Positions 1 to 11,552 of a stretch of DNA of 64,000 bases are shown piece by piece. The stretch lies in contig OX337232.1 of NCBI GenBank assembly GCA_946965045.2, forward strand, positions 310,001 to 374,000, read 5' to 3'. A program made the position numbers and the translations under genes. This DNA is from Epithemia pelagica. Its lineage: Eukaryota; Bacillariophyta; Bacillariophyceae; Surirellales; Surirellaceae. Below the pieces are notes generated by a model. It saw nothing but the letters and a program-made list of their open reading frames with translations, had not been told where the DNA came from and searched no databases. The first letter of the stretch is position 1. Every line of letters begins with the position of its first letter.

Positions 1-30
1 TACATTTGACTTTGTGCCGTTCCCCCATAC

Positions 31-560
31 AGTAGACGTACATTGTCCGACAGAAATGGCAGGACTGCCGTGATAATGATTGGCGCTTCCTTGCAGTGCC
101 AATGCCGTTTCTTGTTGACTTTCCAACCTTCGGATTCCCACAGTTTCCAGGCCACCAAGGTTTTGAGCGACATGTCCGGAGGAATGTCGGAAACACAAAC
201 AAACTTCCACACGGCCAATTCCAACAAACACATTTGTTCAAGGATCTTGTACGCTTCGAGGAATTTCTTGGCACGCCTCAACAATGACTGGTCTCGTTCG
301 AGAATGGCTCGTCCCAACAACGCTGTAGCTCGATCACGGTGAATGTGATAGACGATATAACGCTTGATGGATTCATTGATCTCTCGACCTTCGTCCAGCA
401 TGCTTTCGCTTCTAGGAGATCCCCAGTTGGACTCTACTGCCACGGCGTGTCTCACACGCGACCGGTCACGACCCCCCTCAAAACGTCTACGTGCTCGACC
501 AACAGTCTCAGCAGCAGCCGCCGCATCCGCATCGTCCCGAATCACTACCACATTGTCCAT
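31..560 (-). CDS. Uncharacterised protein, copy 1 (exon 1, runs off the window)
   Basis: I do not recognise this protein. The reading frame starts at the ATG at 558-560 (context AAAATGGACAATGTG) and stays open for about 176 codons to a likely donor (CT|GTATGG) with the intron starting at position 30. The rest lies outside the window. It is a clear paralogue of the gene at 1126-2208: both share 'ESIKRYIVY', 'LLGRAILE', 'SDIPPDMSLKTLVAWKLW' and 'GWKVNK', and both have a donor at the same codon. Relative to copy 2 it has two small insertions (near residues 41-52 and in the 'LAVWKFVCVSDIPP' stretch) and lacks the polyproline run after residue 11. No signal peptide or membrane segment is visible. 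The charged, helical composition suggests a soluble protein. Function unknown. Confidence 0.55.
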
Positions 561-774
561 TTTGCTTCAACAGAATCCCAAACAACAACAGCTCTTGTTA
601 TGCGTAACCGCAGAGGATACAAAAGCTGATAGAAAAGATCTCAAATACCGCGACCGAAAAGATTCAGAGTACCTTTTTTGCTAGGCGCATATGCACTATG
701 CACGTAAAGTGCTCTTGAGACTTACCTCATTTTAGGAAACGCAAGCGTCCTAGTATGATCCTTCCAGTTTTTTA

Positions 775-1075
775 GCAGAACTGTATGGTCTGACGAATAA
801 ATGTCGTAATCGGAATGGAGCTCCAGATGTTGTCGCGATTGGATCTACCGCCACGACTTGTGGTTCGAGAGTGGTAGCAGTCGTCGTATTTGGGTGGTGT
901 TGCCGCCCGCCCCAACTATATAATAGGAGTAGGTACTGGGGCAACCGACGATTGCGTCGTAGCAAGGCAACAATCTCCAAAGGAATGGGAAATGATGATG
1001 AACGTACAGGATCAAGGTCACAAATCGATCGACATGCTTCCCCTTCATCTCCACCCAAGGCGTTCCTAACGACTC
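775..1075 (-). pseudogene. Remnant of the 3' end of an LRR-like gene
   Basis: This segment matches 2505-2760, the 3' end and downstream flank of the LRR-like gene on the same strand, and in part 46840-46975. Translated on the minus strand it still shows 'FPIPLEIVALLRRNRRLP', which corresponds to 'FPIPLKIVALLRRNRQLP' of the intact gene. None of the rest of that gene is present here, so it is a leftover of a tandem duplication of LRR tail plus the downstream uncharacterised gene. Confidence 0.6.
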
Positions 1076-1125
1076 CCTTCACTCACATCGCATCCCATTC
1101 TAATAATTCTTGCGAATCTTGTCGG

Positions 1126-2208
1126 TCAGAAAAGGGAAGGACTACTGTCATAATAGTCTAGGCTTCCTCGCATTACACCCGTTCCCATATCAAGGAGGTC
1201 TGGCGCTCCGCGTCGTCGAAAGGCCCATTCGAGATACAAACAAGTCTCTCCATGTCTGTATAACATGCCGTTCCATGTTTTGACCCGGCTCAACACAAAA
1301 GGACCCAAACAAACGGCCATATGGTGCCCGACATGGAACACACTATCTGCCATTACAAGAACACCAAGACAAAACGGAACATTCTGCCTCAAAGAATAGC
1401 TGTGGTGTACGGATACAGTCGTGATTCGTGATGGATGATTCTGTATTGGATTGCTCAACAACCCGAGTTTGGCTCGTAAGTCTGGCTCGTATTCCCAACC
1501 AATGCTACAAAAAAGAAAGAGTTAGCTTCAGATTCCTTAGATATGAGAGTGTGAGTTAGCAACCTTTGTTGAACATACCACGCCTGTCATGAATGGTTCG
1601 TTTTAGCCTCCCCAAATGGTTTCTCTCTAACCATTTTCCTTTGCTTTCGTTCATAAACTTGGAACGTCCGCACTTTATACCGTCTCCAGATACTGTATAC
1701 GTACCTTGTCGGACAGAAAGGGAAGGACTGCCGTGATAATGATCGGAGTTTCCTTGCAATGGACGTGTCGTTCCTTGTTCACTTTCCAACCTTCCGATTC
1801 CCACAGTTTCCAGGCCACCAAGGTTTTGAGCGACATGTCGGGAGGAATGTCGGAAACGGCCAATTGCAGCAAGCACACTTGTTCGAGGGTCTTGTATGCT
1901 TCGAGCAATCTCTTGGCACGTCTCAACAACGAGTTTTCTCCTTCGAGGATGGCTCGTCCCAGCAACGCCGTTGTTTTGTCACGATGAATGGGATAGACGA
2001 TATAACGCTTGATGGATTCATTGATCTCCCGACCTTCGTCCAGCATTTCCGTTGACACGGCGTGTCTCACGTAACGTGGCCGGTCACGACCACCCTCATA
2101 AGTTGACCCCCAAACCCGACGTTGTCCTGGACGAACAGCCTCAGCAGCAGGAGGAGGAGGAGGAGGCGGAACATCAACATCTTCCCGAATCACTACCACA
2201 TTGTCCAT
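1126..2208 (-). CDS. Uncharacterised protein, copy 2 (two exons)
   Basis: The function is not recognised. Exon 1 runs 2208-1694 from the ATG, exon 2 runs 1504-1126, and a 189-bp intron lies at 1505-1693 (donor CA|GTATCT, acceptor TTTTTTGTAG). The junction keeps the frame (515 + 379 nt = 298 codons, giving 297 aa). The N-terminus has a run of seven prolines near residue 15. The middle is helical and charged ('LLGRAILEGENSLLRRAKRLLEAYKTLEQ' region). Exon 2 carries 'IGWEYEPDLRAKLGLL' and a hydrophobic 'PFCLGVLVMADSVFHVGHHMA' stretch. The donor position is conserved in the paralogue at 31-560. The last 40 nt of exon 2 resemble the end of exon 1 in another frame, a trace of nested duplication. No signal peptide. 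The exon structure is inferred from the sequence alone. Confidence 0.6.
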
Positions 2209-2504
2209 TTTGCGTTTGCGTCAATATCAACAGACTCTCTAATAGATAACATGCGTTCCATCAACCTCGAATTCGCAAGGCCACAGTCTTCTGACCACAA
2301 TGGAAAAGATCTCCCGAATGAGTCGCACCTTTCTTGCTATGCTGCAATGTACTCATACTATCTAGTAGGTATAGTAGCTAGGAGTATACTCCTACGTAAC
2401 ATGTGATTCTAGGTAGGTAGGAGTAGGTTGGATTCTAGAAACTCTTGACCAACAATCTTTGAAATCACCAGAAACGTTTTCGTCCTAGTATGATCCTTAC
2501 ATTA

Positions 2505-2760
2505 GTCTTTCGTTGGAACTGTATGGTGATACGGAATGGTGCAATCCGATTGGAGCTCCAGCGTTTGTTGTTGTGACGATTGGATCTACTACCACCAAGA
2601 CGTGTGTGATTCGAGCCTTGCAGCAGTCGTCGTGTTCGGGTAGTGTTGCTGCCCACCCCAGTTCTTCGACTATATATACTAGGGCAACTGACGATTGCGT
2701 CGCAGCAAGGCAACAATCTTCAAAGGAATAGGAAATGATGACGACGACGTACAATGAGTG
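2505..2760 (-). repeat. Duplicated 3' tail of LRR-like genes
   Basis: This stretch covers the last codons of the LRR-like gene (stop at 2679-2681) and about 170 bp downstream. It recurs at 775-1020 in the same orientation and in part at 46840-46975 on the plus strand after the second LRR-like gene. Shared words include GGAGCTCCAG, CGACGATTGCGTCG and AGCAAGGCAACAATCT. It marks the edge of repeated segmental duplications. Confidence 0.6.
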
Positions 2761-5680
2761 TCACTGTGTGCGGATTGGTCTTGTTCCATGGTATCCAAAG
2801 GGACAAACGACCTGGCCTTCTCGTGGTGGTCCATGGTATCGTCGTTGTCCATCCCTCCATTGGTGGTCAGTGATGGGACATGCATTGTCGTCCGAGAAGG
2901 AAAAGGACTGAGACGTTGGATCTTGTTTTTGTGTTGAAAGGCCTCCACCACCTCGCGGATAAACGCGCTCTGTTGCTGATACGAAACCGACAAGAGAACA
3001 TGCCACGGAAGATACAAATCTGTCAAGTGTGGTAGTTGAAACAACTCATGCAACCACGAGTAGCCGCACCCGTCAGAGCTGTCATTCGTAGTTCTGGTGG
3101 TCATCAAGGCACCGGGTTGGGACAATCCAAAACATGCAATGAACAAGAAGAAGAAGAAGACGAGTCTGTGGATATTGTCGCCAGAGCATGGCATAATTCA
3201 TCAAAGAAAGATGATGATGACGATGAGTCTCTTTTGGTCGAAGCCTGCTGATTGGATGAATATGTATCGTGTGGATCCGGCAGCTTCTTTTCCTCCCCGT
3301 CCGGTCTTAGGAAATCGTGGATCTCCTCGTGTACTGGTGATGGTGGTGGTACACTGTGATGAATGACTCGGGGTGTTTGTCCTTTGGTTTGCAACACGAG
3401 GGTATGCAATGAAGCATGGTGCACAATGGCTTGAATCAACTCGTGTTGTTGTTCTTGTTTTTGTGGATACGACTTGTTGCGTTGTTGATTTTGTGCTTGT
3501 TGGCTGCCTTGTACGAGTGGAGAATAAGAGCGAGTGGTACCATGGAATGAATGACAAGGTGCGACGGTGGTTGCTGGTGGAACGCCACGCAGTCTCAAGG
3601 TATGGAGATGGGATTGTTCCTGAACGAGTTGAGTTATCAACGACCATGGGGGACAGTCACTTCCCTGGAGATGCAAGGTGACCTCGGTCAATGCCAATTG
3701 GGGACACAACATGACATGGTTGTTGTTGTTGCTGATGATGGAGGCGGCATTGGACAGAGACAAGGTCAAGTGTGTCAAGTGGGGACAGGTGGTATTCAAA
3801 TTGTTACACAAGGCACGAACTCGTGATGGACTCAATCCTCGTCGTCCACTACCATCACCAACACCCTGCAAGGTCAAGGACACCAGGGGAGGAGGAGTTG
3901 TGGTCCCACTGCCTGTTGTGGCACTGTCTGTGGTTGTTGTTGTTGTTGTGGGGGGAATGAAGTGCCTCCAAAACTGGACCGGTAAGACGGTGGGCAAGGA
4001 GGAATCATCCACATGCAAGGCCACTTTTACAGTTGTTGTTGTTGTTGCTGTTGTCGTGGAGGAAAGGACATGCACGAGGGATTTCATAGTCTCTTGCAAC
4101 CTCGTGGGTTGTGTAAATTCTTGCAAGGCCATGCGAATGAGATGTGAATCGTCGCTCGTAGCATTGTGATTCTTCTGGCTGTTGGTGTTGGATATGCGTT
4201 TGACCGACACCAAGGGCACCAAGTCCAAGGACTGCCACATGGACGACGACGAGGATGACAATGACGTGACAAAGGCTTGGAACAAGGGTTGCACCACGTT
4301 TTGAATGGATGAACTGGATTCGCACAAGAGAGGCAACGACACGTGCTGCAGCCGAGGTGACAATGACGAGGATGACAAGGCACGACACAGGGCCGGAGAA
4401 GACTCCCACGGTCCGTGCCATTGAAATCTCTTTGGATTGCCATCCGAACGCGACAATGCAAACAAGTGTGCTTGGGGGGACACGGTCACGACCAAGGATT
4501 CCAACATGGGGTATTCTGTAGTAATGGGGACCAACCAATCCCAGTGACAATCGGGTCGATAGGGCCAATCTTGCAAGGTCAACTGTCGTAACGATTGGCG
4601 TGAACCATGCAAGGCCTGATACAACCAGTGAATCGAAGAAGGAGTGCTTTTTTGTAGTGTGGGATCCTCCTCCACACAAGTATCCGTACTACTACTTGGG
4701 GTTGTCGGATCCAGCTTGAAATAACACAAGTGCACTTGCTCCAAGTTTGTGACAGGTTCCAGAGCTCGAGCCAGTGTTTCCAGATTGGAACAAGGAGGAG
4801 AAGAAGAAGAAGAAGAATCCGTTTGGATTCGTCGTGGTGTCCGATCCAACAGACACAGGAATACACCTGTCGAATGTGATGTACGAGGATTTGTGGCCGA
4901 GACTGTGGATTGTTGTTGTTGTTGTTGTTGCAAGAGGGTGGACACAAAGGTACAGGGATATCGCAGGTCCAGACCCAATTCCCAGTGTCGGATACTGGTG
5001 GACGACAAGGATGACAAGGCACGAATCCACGACCACGAAACGTTGGTATCCATCAAACCACCGGGTGGATCACAGGCCAAACCAACTGTGGCACTCTCCC
5101 TCAAGAATTCAACCAGCAACTCGTGCCAGAGGGTCCGATCGCCCCCCGCGTCTCGTGGTGTGGTCGTTGTCGGCCCCTGGAGGGAATCCAATTCGACACG
5201 GTGCAATGGTCGTCGTTGGCGGATCCAGTCGTCATCTAGACACTGTTGGAGATAGCGAGCGTCTGGCACTCCCATGCAGGCCGTGGGCAAAAACAAGTAA
5301 GGGACCATCCCATCCTTTGGTTCTTCTTCATGTGGTTCTGGATGTTGTTGTTCTCCTCGGATCGAATGGTGGTTCTTAATAGCACTCATGGCGTGGTGCC
5401 AACACTGCTGCCATTCCTCTCGAATGGCTGGATGCACCACTGCTGCTGCTTCGTCATGTGGTGGTGGTGGTGGCAGAGTCCATTGGGTTTGGCATGGAGT
5501 GGTCGTCTCATGATTGTCGTGGTACAACAATGGTGATGCTGCTGCTGATGATGATGATGGTTGTTTTGGTAGACAACAGCTACCACTCGTCTCATTGTCA
5601 TGGACCACCAAACCAGGCGACAATGACGACGACGACAAGGATCCAGTGACAGCCTGTGGATCATCTCCTCGAGGACTCAT
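2679..5680 (-). CDS. LRR-like, Ser/Thr/Gln-rich protein
   Basis: A long protein with scattered leucine-rich-repeat-like strands ('LRQLTLQDW', 'LTHLTLSLSN', 'LHTLRLRGVPP', 'LHTLVLQTKG') embedded in low-complexity Ser, Thr and Gln runs. It resembles irregular RNI/LRR proteins that bind other proteins, but no F-box or other partner domain is recognisable. I chose the ATG at 5680 and not the one 18 bp upstream, because the paralogue at 38526 starts at this codon in the same GAGAGAAA context. The main frame ends at 3104. The C-terminal part continues to 2679 in another frame ('YSWLHELFQLPHLTDLYLPW'). The paralogue shows the same shift, with a plausible 53-bp GT-AG intron there, so a short intron or a frameshift is expected near 3070-3115, but here the acceptor is not canonical. 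No signal peptide. Confidence 0.55.
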
Positions 5681-6930
5681 TTTCTCTCTCTCTCGCAAAC
5701 GTCAGTGCCCTTTCTTGGTGGGTGGGTGGTCTGCCGTTCTATCGATTGGATGGTAGCAGTGTGTGAGCAAGGTCGTCCGACTGTCGAGAGTTTGGGGAGC
5801 CGAGAGAATCAATGTTGATTCTGGTTTGCAATCGCCTTCTACTGGTCTCTCTCTCTTTAAAAAAAAACAATCTCGCGTTCTGTTTTCTCAAAGGCAACAA
5901 CAAGCAGGAAAGACAAGAAAGTTGGAGAGACTGTCACACACCACTGCAACAACCAAACGATGCCAAAACTATTAAGTTGTTGTTGGAATGGTGACGTGCA
6001 CAACATACATCGTGTGTGTGTGGCCTTCCGATTCTCATTGTCGTATTGGGATACGAATCGGCAATTTTTCGAACCAAAACCCGAAACTCTTATTTTTTAG
6101 TATTGCCATGCGAATCTTTTTGGGGCCTATATCATTGCCAGCATCCCAGAACGCGCGGCGATTCGCGATTCACCATGATTTTGGAATTGCACACGCATGG
6201 TTTCGTGTGGGGCGCATGGTAGCACAAGCTCGGCCTGGTTCTCGACAACTGTTCCGACTGGAGGGATGGAATGGGTCCCGCCCAAAACGTGTGGTTGTCC
6301 CCAAGTCTCACGTTGTTCTACCTAGTAGTAGTAGTAGTAGGAGTAGCAGGAGTAGCAGGAGTAGTAGTGTCAGATGGACACAAGGAAATGATTCGGAATG
6401 TTGTGTCACCCGTGAAATTGGTCTCGTCGTCGAATAACAACAACAGAATCTTGTCTAGATGTGGTTGTGGGTCTTCTTGCTAGGTCCTTCCATTCGTGGA
6501 CACACCACGCTGGTAGGCACAGTGTGCTCATGCACGCAGTACGTGCTGAAATGTGCCGTGCTTGTGGTTTCTCGTGGCTGCTATACCTACGATTCCATCC
6601 GAACCGGAACAGTGAATGGCTCACCAGCAATACTACTACTACTATAATAATAATGTGAGAATGCCATTGGTGGTGTTTGGTGGACAACAACACACCAAGA
6701 CTTGTTGTTGTTCTTGTCGCAACCAGGCTGTCTCTCATCCACCACCACGGTCGTACGTCGGAAGAGGGCTTGGGGATCGTTCTACCGATACATCTCATAA
6801 AACGGATTGTCCGAAAAGCTTGACCCCCATCTCCTTTCCATCCATAATTTCTCTTATCCAATTCATCAGCTCTCCCTCTCTTCCTTCTCTCCTTGCGGTA
6901 TCTTTGCTCGAACCTCTCCTACCATCGAAA
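5681..6930. promoter_or_regulatory. Divergent upstream region between LRR-like gene and HSF gene
   Basis: About 1.25 kb separate two head-to-head starts, so both promoters should lie here. Open stretches on the plus strand from 6616 are in frame with the HSF gene but have leader-like composition. The part 5985-6115 is repeated, inverted, at 38131-38300 upstream of the second LRR-like gene, which shows that the LRR promoter was duplicated with the gene. A TAG/TAGG-type repeat (GTAGTAGTAGTAGGAGTAG) lies near 6330. Confidence 0.4.
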
Positions 6931-8811
6931 ATGTGCATTTCGACTCAAGTACGACGCCAAGCATCGCAATCGAAATCCATCGTCTCCTTGGACCAACAGC
7001 ATTTGTTGGCTCCCGAAAAGGTGGACAGCAGCAATAATCGCAACAGCAAGCAGACCAAGAAAAGTGGTGGTGGATCTACCAAACGAACTACCAGCAGTAA
7101 GCGACGATCGTCTACATCACATTCTCATCATCATCATCACCCTCAAATTGTGGTACAGCACAATTATCACGATCGTGCCCATGATTTGCCTCCTCCCTCT
7201 TCGCCCGCCTTTCACACACTGCTATCCTCCTTGGCTCCCTCCTCCCCACAGGCCGTAGTAGCAACAACAACCGAGCGATCACAACAGCAACAAGAAAACA
7301 AGCCGATTCTTCCCATGACCTCTCCTTCCATCACCAAATCCTCCTCCTCTATGGCACCGCCTAACGTGGATTGGGCGGCATGCTCCCCCCTCCGTACTTC
7401 GGCCACTACGCCCTTTCCTCTCAAGTTGTACGAAATGTTGGATCAAATTGATCGCCATGGAGGAGAACAAGAAGACAGTCACGTGGTTTCGTGGCAACCC
7501 CACGGTCGCTGCTTTGCCATTCACGATCCACAAGCCTTTAAGCAAGTCCTCTTGCCCCGGTACTTTCCCAAATTGTCCAAGGTTACCAGTTTTCAACGAC
7601 AATTGAACCTCTACGGTTTTGAACGCATTACGCAAGGCTTGGACAAGGGCAGCTATTACCACGAATGCTTTTTGCGGGGCAAACCCTATTTGGCCTACGA
7701 GATTCAACGCATCAAGGTCAAGGGGACCGGAGTTCGGGGCAAATCCAACCCCGATCAAGAACCCAACTTTTGGGCCATGGAATGGGTGGGTACCAGTCAC
7801 AACCCGACTTCGGCCATGTCCACCAGTCCAGAGTGGAACCATCCACAACAACAAGGTGTCAAGACGAGACGAAACAAGAAACCGTCCAGTCACAAAAAGA
7901 ACATCCTGAATGCCACTTCCAAGACTACCAAGCGTACCTCCATTACACCCTCCGCCAGCATGGACGAAGAAGAAGAAGCATCTATGGTTCCGGAACAAGC
8001 TGCTTCCTTGGTCACAAGTCCATCCTCTTCCTCCTCCAACAACAATAACAACGATTGTGTTTCGGTTGTGAGCAGCAGCGAAGATGAAGCGGAAGCCGAC
8101 AACAACAATGCTATGGATGCCGAGGATGATAACGAATCGTGCTTGCAACAACTGGGCTGTGCTACCACCAGCCAGACCTCTACTAGCAAGGGAGGTCTCC
8201 CCTACTCGGCGGCCAGCAGTGAAAACTTGGTTCTTCTCACCAGCATGGACATTGACACGACTGCGACCGCCTTGGAGCAGGCGGAGGACGAGACGAACCA
8301 TTCATCCACGGCCGTGTCGTGCAATGCCGCAGCCGTTGCGGCACTTTCTTCATCGTCCTCGTTTCCCTGGTTGTTTGCACCCACCGATGTCATTTTGACG
8401 GAATGGGGCATGCCCTTTCATGCCTTGGATGCTCTTCCCGAAGATATTGTCTCCCATGCGCAACACCACCATTCTACCATAACATGCATCAAGAATAACA
8501 ACAGCATCCAGACCACCAAAACACCTCCTCCCTCTCCCGATCAAGATGCCGTCGATCATTATTGTGATGCCTTGCCTCCTCTCGTGAACAATACCAGCCA
8601 AAACTTTGAGGGAGATTTGGAAGATCAATGGTACATGGAACAAGTCCTGTGTCGTATGGTGCACGATCGAGAATTGCAACAACAGCAACATGACGACAAT
8701 GACGGCGAGGAAGATCAAGGACCAGCCTTCTTGTCCCACCACAATGACGACGAGGAAGATCATGACGATCACGAACTGGTGGGTCTTTTGGATTCCATTA
8801 CTGCCGTATGA
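6931..8811 (+). CDS. Heat shock factor-type transcription factor
   Basis: A nuclear DNA-binding regulator of the HSF family, which is strongly expanded in diatoms. I start it at the ATG at 6931 ('MCISTQVRRQ'), giving 626 aa; the frame is open upstream to 6616 but that part looks like untranslated leader. Residues 1-150 are basic and Ser/His/Gln-rich. The HSF winged-helix domain spans about residues 160-262, with 'FPLKLYEMLDQID', 'VSWQPHGRCFAIHD', 'LPRYFPKLSKVTSFQRQLNL' and 'YGFERI'. Basic stretches such as 'KTRRNKKPSSHKK' follow and may be nuclear localisation signals. No clear heptad-repeat trimerisation domain is visible, which is common in diatom HSFs. The C-terminus is acidic and rich in Asp, Glu, His and Gln, as in an activation domain. 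No intron is needed. Target genes cannot be read from the sequence. Confidence 0.9.
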   Translation: MCISTQVRRQASQSKSIVSLDQQHLLAPEKVDSSNNRNSKQTKKSGGGSTKRTTSSKRRSSTSHSHHHHHPQIVVQHNYHDRAHDLPPPSSPAFHTLLSSLAPSSPQAVVATTTERSQQQQENKPILPMTSPSITKSSSSMAPPNVDWAACSPLRTSATTPFPLKLYEMLDQIDRHGGEQEDSHVVSWQPHGRCFAIHDPQAFKQVLLPRYFPKLSKVTSFQRQLNLYGFERITQGLDKGSYYHECFLRGKPYLAYEIQRIKVKGTGVRGKSNPDQEPNFWAMEWVGTSHNPTSAMSTSPEWNHPQQQGVKTRRNKKPSSHKKNILNATSKTTKRTSITPSASMDEEEEASMVPEQAASLVTSPSSSSSNNNNNDCVSVVSSSEDEAEADNNNAMDAEDDNESCLQQLGCATTSQTSTSKGGLPYSAASSENLVLLTSMDIDTTATALEQAEDETNHSSTAVSCNAAAVAALSSSSSFPWLFAPTDVILTEWGMPFHALDALPEDIVSHAQHHHSTITCIKNNNSIQTTKTPPPSPDQDAVDHYCDALPPLVNNTSQNFEGDLEDQWYMEQVLCRMVHDRELQQQQHDDNDGEEDQGPAFLSHHNDDEEDHDDHELVGLLDSITAV

Positions 8812-10709
8812 ATGAACACACAAAAAAGAAGAAAACGCCATGGAACTTGTTGTCCTGGGGAATAGAGGACAAGATTGCTTTGTATCGGGGACTTGCCCCT
8901 GCAAGGTTCCAAAACGGTAGTGTGTGGGGTACCACCTAGCAAATGCATGTATTGGTTTGTTTCCGTCCAGCAAGCATCCTTGCAGTGCCACAAAACAAGA
9001 CAACGCACAACAGGAAAGAAACAAAACCGAGGATGAACTTCAAGCGATTGAGGAATGACAGTACGAGTCGTACTGTCATTCCTCTAGTTTGTAGGAGTAC
9101 GGCGACGGCTACTCGATGCCCTCAACCGTCGGCCAGAGCTGTCTCGTTTCGGTGAAACCAAGTCTCTTGGTTACCATTCGTCACAAGTCCGCGATGGAAT
9201 TTACTCTAGAATACAATTATTAATCCAAGAGATGGACTACCTAATCTATTGCGTTGGTGGTTACGACCGCTGTCATTTCCAGCGACACTACTCCAGTGAC
9301 AACAATGACCCTGTCCATCAAGGGATGGAACCAAGAGGAATAGGGGTCATGGTCATATTCGTACTCCTATGATGTTGTGCTATTTTGTTATCATCTTCTG
9401 AGACACAATCTGCAGAATGGAATGTCTCCAATGACAAATGACAAATGACTGGGTCGCTCGAAGGGCAAACATTGCAGTTATCCTTGCTAACCATCGAAAA
9501 AAATTACTCCTACTCATAATGTCACTGTCGAACGACTCAAACAGTCAAACAGTCACTGTTTGCTATCGTTGACGAGTGAGCGATACCCGTGGATAGATTC
9601 TTTTCTGATAGAACATAGTTAGGGTCCCGCGCGAACCAGCATCCAATCGAATTGGGTCGGTTGTCGGTTGGTAGAATTTCGTTTGATGTTTGTTGTTTGT
9701 GTCGGTGTCTGTCTCGTGCCGTCTGGATGACTCTCTGTTTCTGTCGCAATCGGAGCCAGCGACCGAACAACTACACATGATTGGACAACGACATACAACT
9801 GTTCGGAGGGATTCGTTCGGAGAAAAGACGCCAAGGCCAAACGTGAAGTGTCAAACGTGCGACACCAAGAGCCGAACAAGAGGGATGCTATGAAGTGCCT
9901 CAAAGGGAATTGCCGCCCCTAAATTAAATATATTACCTGCAACAGGGGGAAGTTTGAATTTCAAAAATAGATATAGTGCTCATTTTACTGTATAATTCAT
10001 TCCAATTAAGGGGTTACCGTGCAAATTACATGTTCAAAGGGGGCATCATGAGACCCGAAATTCGGGATGTCACCCCTCTATTTCTTCCGGTAGTCCGATT
10101 CCTGCCAAATTGTGACACCATCCAATGTCCCTCCGTGTTCCACACTCGTCAACCGACAAGCAACGGTGATGGCGTGAAAAAGATTCTCGTTCACTGGTCA
10201 ACCACGTTGTTTGTTGGTTTGTTCTCCACAAAACAAACAACCAGGTGTAGTAGTCAGTCCTAGCAAATACTACCACAAGAACACACCCAAAAACGAACCA
10301 AGCACGAGTCCTTTTCTGACGACTTCGTGTTTCTTTCCTGGATTGCCCATAACCATAATCTCATCATCTGTCAATCGAATTTCGAATCTCTCATTGCTAT
10401 AGAGAACTACTGACACATCCAAGAAACATCTTCGAAAGAAACCGGTGGGTTTGAATCATCATTGGCTCACCAAGGACACCATCCTCCTACCTAGACTGCC
10501 GAACGAGGAGAACACAAGTGTGTCGAGACATCCCAGGACCGTGGGAAGAAAAAGCGTGGATGCATGCATGGTGTCCACCGAGGGCCGACTCGAACCGCAC
10601 TACCACAATTCGTACCACGCCCACACTTCCCCTCCGAACCAAATTACCATTTTCCAAACCATCCAAGACAGGTTTCTCCAAACAATCGAATCCTACTAGC
10701 ACGACGACC
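8812..10709. other. Intergenic region, no supported gene
   Basis: About 1.9 kb between the HSF gene and the next CDS. Only short overlapping frames in conflicting phases are present and none has family resemblance. The 3' part (10400-10709) should hold the 5' UTR and promoter of the downstream gene. The only structural element is the hairpin at 9051-9083. Confidence 0.6.
9051..9083. repeat. Perfect 16-bp inverted repeat (hairpin)
   Basis: AGGAATGACAGTACGA is followed by a single G and then its exact reverse complement, TCGTACTGTCATTCCT. It lies about 240 bp downstream of the HSF stop codon. It could form a strong hairpin or cruciform. It has no U-tract and is not a bacterial-type terminator. 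Function unknown. Confidence 0.8.
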
Positions 10710-11432
10710 ATGGTGATCAAGAAACGAAGCTTTCGACCCACTGTGTTTCTCTCGTTTGGTGGAGGTCCCAAACCCAAACAATCCTCAACAGCAACCACTA
10801 CTAGTACTCTACGATCACTCAAGGCGCCACAGGAAAGCAACTCGTCGCAATTGTCCACCGAGGATGCCACCCATCATCATCATCATCATGATGGGTTCCA
10901 ACAGGACGATGAATTTTTGTATTCGACAAGGGATGCACCTTCATCCCATTCTCCAAGAAAAGACGTACGATTTAATGAAAGGGTCCAAGTGATTGAGTTT
11001 TATAGGGGCAATCGAACATGTGATGACTTGTGGTACACGGCACCCGATTATCAACGATTTCAACAAGCCAAGAGTTTGTTAGCCAGGGGAGTGATCAAAT
11101 CCATGCCACATTATGTCAAGGCACTCAAATTAACCTATCAAGCCTGTTGTCAGAACCGATCACCACTGCAACCACACAACAATTTGGCTGTAATGGATGG
11201 CAACAAAGACACGGCCGCCTTGGTCCATGTTCTGGAACCGGATTTGTTGGGGTTGGAAGATGTGTGTTTGGCCGATACGATTCGCAGTGACGACAAGCGG
11301 CAAAAGATACTCAAGGCCGTACAGTCGCAACAAAGCAATGTCGACCGCCTCCGAAAAACATGTGAAACTCTGTCACGACCCTCGCGTCTCTTTGCTCAAC
11401 AATTGGGCAAGGCCTGGGCGCAGATTGATTAA
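10710..11432 (+). CDS. Hypothetical protein with V-x-F-x-E / WYT-x-x-DY motif
   Basis: A 240-aa protein starting at the ATG at 10710 (ACGACCATGG). The open frame extends upstream to 10518, but the added residues look like leader. The N-terminus is basic and Ser/Thr-rich with a run of six histidines near residue 55. A compact block at about residues 85-130 reads 'VRFNERVQVIEFYRG' then 'DDLWYTAPDYQRFQQAK'. I know this pairing from many uncharacterised diatom proteins of a short conserved type without assigned function. The C-terminal half is helical, with charged residues ('DDKRQKILKAVQSQQSNVDR'). No signal peptide, membrane segment or catalytic motif is visible. The gene appears intact and intron-free. 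Confidence 0.7.
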   Translation: MVIKKRSFRPTVFLSFGGGPKPKQSSTATTTSTLRSLKAPQESNSSQLSTEDATHHHHHHDGFQQDDEFLYSTRDAPSSHSPRKDVRFNERVQVIEFYRGNRTCDDLWYTAPDYQRFQQAKSLLARGVIKSMPHYVKALKLTYQACCQNRSPLQPHNNLAVMDGNKDTAALVHVLEPDLLGLEDVCLADTIRSDDKRQKILKAVQSQQSNVDRLRKTCETLSRPSRLFAQQLGKAWAQID

Positions 11433-11552
11433 ATCGGTCGAGTGCGCTCCTGTTTTGTACATTTTCCTTGTGTTGTTACTACCTTGTTGTACAAATGCCA
11501 AGGATTGCAGTGTAACCTAGTTTTAAAAGAATCACTCATCCAATTCCTACTG

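Noticed and set aside
7279-8301. 340-codon minus-strand frame within the HSF gene
   Set aside because: Antisense shadow of a well-supported HSF coding sequence.
9537-9903. Minus-strand frames of 70-94 codons
   Set aside because: Short, overlapping in several phases, and without recognisable features.
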